A DNA stretch of 64,000 nt, taken from positions 323,753-387,752 of the forward strand of contig KN834793.1 of the NCBI GenBank assembly GCA_000827265.1, in the 5' to 3' direction. Under the pieces are notes generated by a model. The model ran no database searches, was not told where the DNA came from, and saw only the letters and a list, made by a program, of their open reading frames with translations. A program made the translations under genes and the position numbers. The stretch comes from Collybiopsis luxurians FD-317 M1. Lineage: Eukaryota; Basidiomycota; Agaricomycetes; Agaricales; Omphalotaceae. The first letter of the stretch is position 1, and each line of letters opens with the position of its first letter. This document shows positions 1 to 9,944 of this stretch, piece after piece.

Positions 1-59
1 TGAAAGAGAATTACTCCTCGGAAAACGGACAGGCGGACAGGCGAAAAAAATTTTTTTTC

Positions 60-2537
60 TCAGGTCGGACTAACACTCTTATTCGAGGCCGAAGTCTTCC
101 CCGGAAAAGGAAAAGGCAACGAATACCGCTTCGTTAAACCCTTCAAAGACGATAAATGATGCTTGCTACCAGAAGACCGCGATCTCATGAGCGCTTCTAC
201 GCGTTCCGCGGGAGTTTTCGGCGCATCGGCGTTGAGCCAGATGGACGGGATCGATGAAGAGGCTTGATCTGCTTAATCACGAGTTAAGTAAAAGCCAACG
301 CTCTCTCATTTACAACTACCGCGGAAAAAGAGAAAAACTTACCTCTGCCCAATTTTCTCCTCGAATTGGCAGTCATATCCTCATCGTCTACAGACTTGCG
401 GAAGACAAAAGGGGAGGAGTCTTCCCCCATTCCACGTCCAGAGCTCTGGGGCATAACGATGATATCGTCCATGACCGACAATGGAGTGTCATGTTCAGCT
501 AACGAGTCATTGGCACCGTCGCCTAGATACCGATTCGGCTCGATCCTGATGTCGTCAATCTCCGTTCTTCTAGGCCGTGGAGGTGGCTGAGGGTCTGCTA
601 CTAGAGTTGGAACGGGAGGAGCATTGTCGACCGCGGAAGGTTCGTCTACTAGTGACACTAGAGAAGCATTCCCGGACTCGAGGTTAAGAAAGGAAGGGCT
701 GGTCGATGGGACGGATGAAGAAGGGTTTGGGTTTGACGGGGAAGGCGAGGCTGAGAGGAGGGTAGATGGAGGTTGTGAAGAGGCGGGTGAGAAAACCTTG
801 GGTATAGCGGGAACAGGAGGATGAGGTTCTTCCGCCTGGGCACTGCGCGAACCAGTCGGTGATAACAGACTGATTTTTTTACGATGCCCTGGTAGCCTTA
901 AGCTCCCCAGTGATGCACGTACACTTCGTGTTCGAGCAGCCGTGACCAGGCTCACGCGGCTGCTCCCTCCGAAACTCTTCTCACTCCTCACGCTGCGTGC
1001 ACTGCGTTTGCTTTTCACACTGAAAGCATCATCATCATCATCCGCGCGGTCAACCGCAGATTGAGGTACATCCGGTACCCGCTCATCCGGGATGGCAGGA
1101 GGGGTTCGAAGAGGTCGAGAAGGACGGGAAGAGGAGGCTTCTGAGGAGGTGGCGGCGTGGTTTAACGTAGGCTTCAGGTCGATTAACTTGCCAGACGCCG
1201 ATACAGCGTCCTGTACCGGAGCCTGGGGAAGGGAAACGACCGCGGCTTTCTGGATCATGATATCCTCATCTTCGTCCGAGTAGTATATACCAGTTTCATC
1301 CAGATTGTCCATTTCTTTAGCCAACTTCTCAGCCTCGGTCCAGGCGTCGTTAAGCTCCGCCTGCAGTTGTTCAACTTTGGTTTTTGTTTGGATGAGCTCG
1401 GCTGTACGTTTTCCGTAGCTTCCATTCAACTAGAGGACGTGGTGATCAGTCGACATGAAAGTACTCGAGACTTTAGCACACACACCTTCCGCAACGCTAT
1501 CGCCAACGCACTAGCCCAATGGTTCTCAATGAGCTTGGTGATCTGGCTCATCTGATCTGTAACCGAGACAAGCTCCTGCGTGAGCCTATCACACTCGGCA
1601 GTAGTATCAGAGATCTGCGTAGCCAATTTCCCAATAAGATCCACCCCTCCATCCTTCTCTGCACTCGTCGCCGCCGTAAAAGACATTAAGGCCTGTAAAA
1701 GCATCGTTCGGCGCTGGACGTGAAACCGGTATCTGGCCTGCATGGACGCTTTCTGGGACGCGAGACGTTCTAATTCTGCGGGAAGAGTTTCGTCGAGTTG
1801 TCGAAGGGAAAGGAGCCGGATGAAGGATTCGCTTGCGGATGACCGGATAGCTCGAGAGACTATCGTTTGTAGTTCCTTGGAATCAAAGGTCCCTGAAAAA
1901 CTCTGGGTAAATATTCTACAATGGACTACCTCGAAATTCTTTGGGGCTTACACTGAGCTGCTTCCAGTGGAAGACCTTTCCAGGCAACCTGAACATTTTC
2001 GAATTTTATTGGCGGTGGAGGGATTAAAGTAACGGCTGGTTTTGGAATGACTCTAATTAGATTCGTGGCTGGTGAAGAAGTTATAGATGGGGGCGCAGGT
2101 GAAGGTTCTCGTGAAGGAATTGGTGATGATGTGGATGAAAAACTGGGAGATTTGTGTAAGATGACAGAGGGTGTACGGCTTGACAGCTTGGGATTAGACT
2201 CCGACGGAATTGGATCGGCTGGGAGTTCTTCGATATCCGGTAGAGCCTGTGGGTCATATTCAGACCTCAGAGGCGAAATTGGGGGTGGAAAGCTGGGTGA
2301 AGAAGGCCCTGAGCTGTATAACGTGGACTCCCGTGAGTGAGAAGAAACTCCTGAGAGCGTTGAATTTCTGTGACTTGTGGTGCCATTGCTTGAGCTATCA
2401 AAACTCTGATAAGACGGGGCAGATTGCTGTCGAGTACGGGGGCCCAAAGGTGTTTGGCGCCCTGCAGGACGTGATAAAGGAGGCCTGTTGGATTTTGACA
2501 GTGAAATTTTGCTGTCAGATCCTATCAATGTGTCCAT
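60..2537 (-). CDS. conserved fungal coiled-coil protein, Ser/Pro-rich, function unknown
   Basis: Inferred exons on the minus strand are 2537-1952, 1892-1486, 1429-343 and 268-60, giving about 762 aa. Introns are 56-74 nt with GT-AG ends. The N-terminal ~180 residues are Ser/Pro-rich and look disordered. A conserved block follows, starting VAWKGLPLEAAQW (the Trp is made only across intron 1) and continuing into two heptad-rich segments that should form coiled coils (around residues 200-340 and 350-390). The C-terminal half is acidic, Ser/Pro-rich and low in complexity, with RSARSVRSEKS-type basic-serine runs. I recognise the block as one shared by uncharacterised fungal proteins, but know no named function. 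The ATG at 2537 is the first in frame. Each intron join restores one open frame, so the gene looks intact. Confidence 0.75.
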
Positions 2538-2913
2538 GGCACCACAGCAGTAATTATTAAATCAGTACTGCCTGGTTGAAGAATGATTACAAGCTGTAGA
2601 TGTGCAATAATAGCAGTTGAGCTTGGAGAACGGCGATGGCGATGAGCTAAAAGAGCAACCAAGCTAATAGAATCTGACACAGAACATGGGCGCTGTGTTT
2701 TTGGAATACAAAGCGAGATTTCCCAGGCTCTGACCTGTCCGGCGTTATACAAATTACAGCCTCCGGTCATGCAACCATCAAACGCGTACACTGTGTACGC
2801 GACGCGTCTCATGTAAAAATTTTGAACGCATGTATTCCATAAAATAAATAATTGTTCAGCTCTTCGAGAATCCATATATATAATGTCTCCGAGATCCAAA
2901 TGTCCTAAGACTC
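2538..2913. other. intergenic, 5' flank of the coiled-coil gene and 3' flank of the lipase
   Basis: I see no gene here. The stretch lies between two minus-strand genes and should hold the promoter of the downstream one. A TATATATAA-like run near 2874-2883 is AT-rich but too far from the start at 2537 to be called a promoter element. Confidence 0.4.
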
Positions 2914-4450
2914 TCAACATCCCATCTCGACACCATCATAAGGTCCTGCGGATAAAAAATGAGAGACAGGCAGAGTAATGGCCAGTAACGACTCACCATC
3001 GTGGTCACTGATGTCACCCTCAAAAATGTTGGAAACATCCTAAAGTACGAGATGTCAGCGAACTGGAAATTGCGGAAGGTAGAACCATACCCCTGTAGAA
3101 CATTCGCTCGACTCATTATCTTGGCCTGGAAAAAGAGGTTTCAGCAAACAAAAAAACATGGTACGATACGTAGAGAAGCAACATGCCTGGACACGCGACC
3201 CACGCGTTACTATCCAAAATGTGTTTCTCCCCCGAAGGATGATGGAACCCAAGGAACATTCCTTTACAGGTAATTATTAATCTCGACAAAGAAAAGGATA
3301 CCTGAACAAAAATCCTGGTTACCTGGTAAGATAGGAACAACGTCCTCTCTGGAAACGACAAGAGGGATCAGTTCAATCTTCCAAAAGGAAAGTTCTGCAT
3401 TACTAACTTGTTATTGACGTGAGATACGCGGTTAGGCAGTGTCGAGTCGATAAGGTTTGCAAAGGCTTGATTTCCAACCTGAAATGCGCAGATCGTAAGC
3501 CTCAAACCACAAGTACACAAAACCGAGGAAATTTTCCACGCGTACACGAGGCAATCCATATCCAATAAAAGTTACAGTAGCGGAAGGAACTTGAATCGAA
3601 AGATAGAGAGCATCAAGAAGAGAAATAGCAGCGCCTACAAATCCTATAATTAGCAACGGCAGATCATGAGGAAAAAGATGGAACTGAGCCCACCTAACGA
3701 GTGTCCTGTGGTAGTGATGGATGTAGCAGAATGCGCAGCCATGGTCTTCTGAACAGCAGCCAAAACGGCAGTCGCAGTGCTAAAGCCGATCAGATCAGCA
3801 TATGATCCAACTTCGACGGATTTGTATCATCTCACTTTGCCTGTGCCCCCGCAAATCCACTGTGAGCTTCCACGCTCGAGCTCACTCCTGGAAAGAGGGA
3901 AGAAGACAAGGACTCGAGGAAAAAGTCGCCGTCTGTGATGAGGGGTAAGCTGAAAAGATAGAAATGAGCCCTGAGTGGTCTATTTCAAGAATTGACGTGA
4001 GGCGCATACATCTCAGTATCATCAGTCCCCTGATGAGACACGATAACCTAACACCACGTCTGAGCACTCCAAATCCAGAGAGAAGGAAGGAACTCACCGT
4101 GTTGAGCGTGGGGTCGAAACCAACAAACCAGAATTGCGTGCTATCGCCGTCGCCCCCGGACGCGACTGGGATGAAACTCGGGTTCGCTTCACAGTTAGCT
4201 GCAAAGTAAATTAGAACTTGTACCTAAAGCCAATCACTGCAAACTCACCTCCGCAAGTCCAACTCAAGGTAGAACTAGCAGAACAATATCCAGCACTGGC
4301 ATAAGACGCGTATGGCTTGAACGCAGCAATCTGAGCGCTACTGAGCGTTGTAATTGATTGTCGGGAATGAATAGGGGGTACGGCTGCCGGCGAGGCAGAG
4401 GCGAAAGGAATGGCAAGAGCGAGTAACTGGAAGAGAGCGTAAAGTACCAT
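2914..4450 (-). CDS. secreted class 3 lipase (lipase_3 family)
   Basis: Twelve exons on the minus strand: 4450-4249, 4198-4098, 4047-4010, 3949-3836, 3779-3694, 3634-3546, 3478-3408, 3348-3323, 3261-3187, 3125-3091, 3039-2997 and 2945-2914, coding for about 303 aa. The N-terminus is a signal peptide (hydrophobic run ending PFASA). The nucleophile elbow GHSLG, with Ser about residue 179, is assembled across intron 5. The usual lipase_3 landmarks follow in order: VSHQGT (oxyanion region), PRVGNQAFA, EDVVPILP (likely catalytic Asp about 236) and HHPSGE (likely catalytic His). The family hydrolyses triacylglycerols or other esters outside the cell. Intron 9 seems to use a GC donor (3186). A TATA box lies 64 bp upstream. 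The frame stays open throughout, so the gene looks functional. The exact substrate cannot be read from sequence. Confidence 0.88.
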
Positions 4451-4513
4451 GATCCCTAACACGAGAATAGCGTTCAGCTGCGGCGAGGCCTTGAAGGCTT
4501 CAATGTTTTTCCG

Positions 4514-4521
4514 TATTTATA
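4514..4521 (-). promoter_or_regulatory. TATA box of the lipase gene
   Basis: TATAAATA on the minus strand, 64 bp before the lipase ATG, the spacing also seen at the GH5 and P450 genes in this window. Confidence 0.5.
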
Positions 4522-4732
4522 GTTTTTTGTCCATATCATTTGTAATTACAGGATAAGGGACAAACATTTTTTCTTTCGATGTCATGATGCAAAAGATGCA
4601 CAACTCTGTACAGCTATAACCTGTTGCTTTGGGGGAAAGGGTTTCGCGCCCACACGCAGTTCTGGCGTATGGATCCGTTCCGCATGATCTTTTTTGAAAG
4701 AACGAGCGTCCATTCTCATGATATGGCAGTTA

Positions 4733-5176
4733 TCATTTCAATGGATCATATGCATGAATAGCACGACTGACAGATTGAACTGTTGCAAATACCCCAATCA
4801 ATCTATTTATTTGTCCATCCCTCCAAACCAAGCGGAGCTCTGATAGGTAGCTTTGACATCCTCGAGAACGTGGGTGTCCATCTTCCACCATCCACTCTTG
4901 AATCCGTCCCATACACGAACATTGCTCGGCTGTTTTGATCCCATGACTATACATAACGGTTAGAATAAAACCCGGAGAGTGCCCAGGTAAAGAAATGAAA
5001 GAATTTACTGACATTCTAAGGTCTTCGTATTCCAAGACATGTGGATTAGGCATCATTTGACTAGCTTTCAACGCGTTTGCACCCGTAGGACAGGTACTAA
5101 GATTAGCACCGATATTTAGGTCGTTAGGCCTCTGCGATTTTTCCGTTATTCGATCCCAGCGTTGCCACCAGAGCAC
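4733..5176 (-). CDS. possible small gene or gene remnant, unrecognised
   Basis: A minus-strand frame with protein-like composition stays open for over 140 codons. A plausible 74-nt intron (donor GTCAGT, acceptor TATAG) would join the part ending LEYEDLR to HGIKTAEQCS. There is no convincing start codon. Upstream the frame meets a TGA just beyond 5190, and the candidate splice there would be too short. No family was recognised. It could be the 3' part of a decayed gene or chance. Confidence 0.22.
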   Translation of the reverse strand: MLWWQRWDRITEKSQRPNDLNIGANLSTCPTGANALKASQMMPNPHVLEYEDLRMSVNSFISLPGHSPGFILTVMYSHGIKTAEQCSCMGRIQEWMVEDGHPRSRGCQSYLSELRLVWRDGQINRLIGVFATVQSVSRAIHAYDPLK

Positions 5177-6242
5177 GAAAGGAGAGCGAAATGCTCAAAA
5201 ATCTACCGGCGGATCCATACCTTCCATTTCAAGGCCCTTCGAGAAAAACCCGATTGAATTTAAAGCTGGAGCCCGGAGGGACGAAGTAAGGGTGGCGTGC
5301 TAGGCGCACAGGCGCACTGCCACTAAAATTCTCGTGAATTTCACGTGTAGATATCCCACGATGACAGTGGCAGTGGCAGCCTGGCGGCACATACGTGAAC
5401 GCGTAAATTAAGATTCTTCTCTTCTGCCATGATTCTTTACGAATCTTGACTCCTGTATCCTCAATTTCAGAAACTCACCCACATACTCGTGTCATATCAC
5501 GTCAGTTATGTACCAGTGCAACCATACTTCGTACGCAATAGCACTTTCTCCGACACCGCCAACCACACTACCCTCACCCAATCTGCCACGTATACGATTG
5601 CAGAGCACATCAACAAATCTGGGCTATACTGTATTAGCAGTGTCTGTTAACAATTAACATCTTCAGTGCACACGCTGCAGTTACTCCTGGTGTTGAATAC
5701 CAGGTATATCATGTGCTTGCACTGCGACAGGTGCAAGAAAATTGCTCAATACTCGCAACTGCGTGCCTTTTCTCGTGGCTATTTTTTGACTCCAGATTGA
5801 GTCCAAGTCTGCGCACTTATGCTTGCTCCACTCCAAATGCCCTTACCACATTAGATTTAGTTACCTTAGACAAGCTTCTAGATCCAACTCGCTTGCGCCT
5901 CAAACCCGCGGGAACTCATATACGCAGCCGTTTCTGGCACCTTTTCGTCAAGCTCGGTTGCTCGAGAAGGTACAACTTTACATGTGATGGAACCTGGTCA
6001 GAGGGTTAGAAGAATTGTAATTCTCAATTCGTCGAATTCTGATAATACTTCAACGTCTCTCGTTCGTTCCTGTCCAACGGTGCCCTCTACTCGCCGAGAA
6101 CATTTAATATGACGAGTTTTCCTATCGAACAGCATGGAAAAACACCTAATTCTTCGTAACTGACGTGTCGTGCTCTCGTACTGTACCTGATATGCCTCGG
6201 GACACCCCCTCGCGCTGCTTCGGCATTAGTCTCAGATCCTGG

Positions 6243-6250
6243 TATAAAAA
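6243..6250 (+). promoter_or_regulatory. TATA box of GH5 gene A
   Basis: TATAAAAA 56 bp before the ATG, preceded by the motif CAGATCCTGG, which is identical in the duplicate promoter of GH5 gene B. Confidence 0.6.
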
Positions 6251-6298
6251 CTCACAAACTCAAAGTCTTTTCATAGCTAGTCTACAAATTGCTTCCCC

Positions 6299-8639
6299 AT
6301 GCGCCTCTCCCTCTTGTCACTCTCTGGTTCCCTTCTGTTTTCTGGGGCAGTTGTGAGAGCAACTGCTTCGATGCCGAGCAAGATCTTTGGTGTAAACTTA
6401 GGGTCATGGTACGTCTCTTTCATGGTACAAATTCTATGTTATAACCGAAAGTCTATGCGACGCTTGTGGACAGGCTCGTTTTAGAGAGGTATGTGCTCCA
6501 CTTTGATCAATCCCTACTCGGTCGTGCACAGAAATGATTAATTGACCACGGCTTGATAGTTGGATGTTGCCGCAAGGTGTGTGCCTCATCAATTCCTACT
6601 CGGTTGTGCATATTAGTGATTATTTTAGGATGGCTTGACATGGGTGGAGAATCTTGTGACGTTTGTTCCGAGTGTATTGCAACTGAATGGTCAGTCCTAC
6701 TTTGAGAATAAAGTGCATTCTGTCGTTTAATCTTCATCTAGGGCTTTTGGGAAAGCCAAAGGGCAGGCGGCACAGAATGCTGCATTCCAGGCGCATTGGT
6801 GCGTTCTACTGATCTTTCTTCCCACCGATCTTCCTTATTAAACCATTCTGGTAAAGGAATTCTTGGTTTAGTCAAACCGATGTCAATACTTTGAAGAGTT
6901 TGGGAATTAATACCGTGCGCATTCCGGTGAGTGAGAAGTAAAGTTTTTATGTCGAACTCTCAACTCATTTGTTTCAGCTCGGATTTTGGTTGGTGGAACA
7001 ATTGGTAGACCGCCGAACAGAATTTTATCCTGAAGGAGGATTGGTGGCACTTGTAGGATCATGCATTGGAAGCGCAGAGATGCGAACCTAACCCTATAAA
7101 ATTTTACTTCTAGATTCGCGGTGTGAACCAACTGCGAGAGGCTGGAATCGTTGTAATCCTCGACCATCATGCGCTTCCTGGTGTTCAAGACGCAAATCAA
7201 ATGTTCACCGGAAAGTACGAGCTTTCTCATCTTTCTTTAAAAACCAAACTAAGCCCGATTTAGCTGTACGAGCGAACCACAGTTCTATGTGAGTTGAACG
7301 CTTGTTATAATTTCTATATGCGACTAATTTTGTTCCATCATAGACGGAAGCCAACTACCTTCGGGCTTTGACTTGGGCAGGAGTTATGACCACTATATCT
7401 CATCTTCATCCTGCGTTCTCGTCAGTTTTTGCCATCGAGGCAGTCAATGAACCAATCATGGACGCAGCACAAACTCCTAATTATGGCACCTGTAAGTTCA
7501 GTGGACGTGTCACTTTTGATTCGTTGCTCAGAGGTGGATGCATAGATCAAGAGAACTTCGTTACTGTCATGCGAGGCACAGAGCTCGCGCTTGGAATTAA
7601 TGTCCCAGGTTTGCCAAATCCACCGCCACCAAGTAGGAACGCCACACAGTCCATTATCAATATTAGCAATCTTAACAACGCCCGTTTCAACGCTGACGTG
7701 AGAACTGCTCTTCGTAACGCCGCTCAGATCATCCAAGAAATCGCTACCAACCCCAGTACAAGTTTTGATCTTACAAAATCTGCACGTGGACAGTCGCTTT
7801 TAATCTCCAAGTACGTTAATTTCTTCCGTGCTTATAATGACATTTTCTAAATGAATTGCCGTAGCTTCATGGATGTGAATTGGCAGAATGACAACCCTCC
7901 TAACCCTGCCAACGCCGCATTGGGACCCCAAGGGTACGACAACCATCTTTACTACGTGTAAGTCAATATCTGTCTTTTCGTATCTGTACTCATTTGGAAG
8001 CTTAGATTTGGCGTGAGTTTCTCTAGCAGCTCTTAATATTTCCCATACTCAAATATGGTGACTACCTGCAGGGCGTGGCGGACCCTAACCCCGATGCGTA
8101 TATGACTTCCATCTGTAGTAAGTATACTATTTGCCATAACCTTTCATTGTCTATTATTGACTTGATTAGACTTGAACCGTGTCCAGGCAGATGCAGCTCT
8201 CGGAAATAGCCCGCTCTGGTTCGGAGGTGAGCTGCTATTTCTGATGAAGGCCATGAACTTGGGCTGACAGCTTGAAACATAGAATGGGGTCTGCCTACCC
8301 AATTCGATGCTACCGATGCATTCCTGCAAGGCTGGGCCGATGCACAGAAACTCGCCTACTCCAAGGGTGCAGGATGGATCGTAAGCCTTCTCCACTTTTA
8401 CATCGCTAGATTGTTTATGTTCTTCCGGTAGTTCTGGAATTTCAAAGTCGAACAGTCCACTTTAGCAGGCAATCTTTCTCGCGAGTGGTGCGTAAGGTCC
8501 TAATTATGCTTGAGCTCTTGACTGACTCTTAACGCTTCATAGGTCGTATATCGAAGGTGTTAACCTTGGCTATCTCACCAAGGACCCATCGAAAGTCTTT
8601 AACGCAAGCGTTTGCGATCCATTCATTACTTCGGATTGA
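6299..8639 (+). CDS. secreted glycoside hydrolase family 5 (exo-beta-1,3-glucanase-like), copy A
   Basis: Eighteen exons: 6299-6408, 6474-6488, 6560-6576, 6629-6689, 6742-6798, 6857-6926, 6978-7052, 7114-7214, 7264-7288, 7344-7491, 7546-7810, 7865-7957, 8006-8012, 8072-8117, 8170-8226, 8283-8380, 8432-8487 and 8543-8639. They sum to 1398 nt, 465 aa. A signal peptide (about residues 1-23) precedes GVNLGSWLVLE, the substrate-cleft motif of fungal GH5 glucanases. The acid/base Glu lies in EAVNEP (about 213) and the nucleophile Glu in WFGEWGL (about 383), followed by GWIFWNFK. GH5 enzymes cleave beta-glucans with retention of configuration. Activity on beta-1,3-glucan is inferred from the motif, and the exact GH5 subfamily is uncertain. 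Three exons are tiny (15, 17 and 7 nt), and all three are preserved in copies B and C. No disruption was seen. Confidence 0.88.
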
Positions 8640-8795
8640 GCTGTTGCCTACTGTCTTTATTTATTTTGAGGTATCCTATTTTTGGGATGATATACCGAGG
8701 CACATAGGGCTTAAATTAGCACGCAATTTAAATATGATTATTGAAAGCAAGTAAAGACATGCCTGCTGGCCATGAGTTGCAAACGAATTTCTTTC

Positions 8796-8848
8796 CGGCT
8801 GATGCCGCGGCCCAGTTGCCGAAATGTAATAGCCGCGGCTCCGAGCCG
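8796..8848 (+). repeat. GC-rich inverted repeat (hairpin) in the 3' flank of GH5 A
   Basis: CGGCT-GAT-GCCGCGGC pairs with GCCGCGGC-TCC-GAGCCG across a loop of about 20 nt. It lies ~160 nt after the stop codon and recurs at the same place behind GH5 B. It may fold in the 3' UTR or mark a mobile-element scar. Confidence 0.5.
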
Positions 8849-9899
8849 ACAATAGGGAGATCGACTCTTTGAAGTCATGATTGAACTGCAAAAATTCGGT
8901 TTCTGAAATTTAGGATGCTGTTGGCTTAGACCTTAGTGTATCACACAGCAAGTTTGCTTCTACGAGTAAAATAACTATGCCTTTTCTCAAAAATTCAACC
9001 ACATACAGCCCAAAAAAATCCGAAGGTTCTACTTAAATTGATAAGGCACCATTTCTAGGGATATCTTCCTTCTTTTTTTTTTTTTCCCTTTTTGGGAAAT
9101 TTTTTTGAAAACCCCAGAAATATCAGTATCTAGCCCCAATCCTGACTCCGGTATCCTTAATTTCAGAGGCTCACCCACATGCCCCTGTCATAACATCTTT
9201 GTGTACCAGTACGTACTTCGTACGCAGTAGCACTTTCTCCGATACCTCCAACCACACTAACTTCCTCATCCGATCTGCCACGTATATGATTGCAAATCAC
9301 ATCAACAAGTCTGGGCTATACCGCATTAGCTGTGTCCCTTGACAGTAAACATTCTCAGTGCACACGCTCCAGCTATCCTTTGCGCTGAATACCAGGTATA
9401 TCATGTGCTTACAGTGCGACAGGTGCAAGAAAAATTGCTCAATATTTGCAACTGCGTGCCTGTTCTCCTGGCTATTTTTGACTGCAAGTGGACCCAAGTA
9501 TACGCATTTATGCTTGCTCCCTCCCAAAAAACCTTACCATAATGGATGATTCAACACGCTTGCATCTCAACCCCGCGGAATGCTCATATATGCAGCCGTT
9601 TGTGGCAAGCTCAGTTGAACGAGAAGGTACGACTTTACATGTGATGGACCCTGGTCAGAGGGTTAGAAGAACTGTAAATCTCAATCCGTCGAATTCTCAT
9701 AACACTCCAAGTCTCTCGTTCGTTCCTGCCCGACCTTGCCCTCTACTCGCTGAGAACATTAAATATGACGAGTTTCCCTATCAAACAACGTGGATACAAG
9801 TAAACCTAATTCTTCGTAACTGACGTGTCGTGCTCTCGTACTGTACCTTATATGCCTTGGGACCTCCTGTACTGCTTCCGCATTAGTCTCAGATCCTGG

Positions 9900-9907
9900 T
9901 ATAAAAA
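9900..9907 (+). promoter_or_regulatory. TATA box of GH5 gene B
   Basis: TATAAAAA 45 bp before the ATG, in the duplicated promoter context. Confidence 0.6.
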
Positions 9908-9944
9908 CTCAAACTCAAAGTCTAGTCTAGCAACTCGCTTCCCC

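Larger units (their letters stand above)
5446..8937 (+). repeat. segmental tandem duplication, unit 1 (GH5 gene A with flanks)
   Basis: From about 5446 (CCTGTATCCTCAATTTCAG) to about 8937 (GGATGCTGTTGGCTTAGA) this stretch aligns by eye with 9141-12607, through promoter, all exons and introns, and 3' flank. The ~850 bp before the ATG is conserved without a conserved reading frame, so it reads as duplicated promoter DNA. Short open frames inside it at 5713-6009 differ between the two units. The unit boundaries are approximate. Confidence 0.8.

Noticed and set aside
5713..6009. Open frame upstream of GH5 A with many Cys, matched in part at 9358-9549 upstream of GH5 B, resembling a small Cys-rich protein
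   Set aside because: The two copies are shifted in frame relative to each other and stops are not conserved. The similarity is explained by duplicated promoter DNA.
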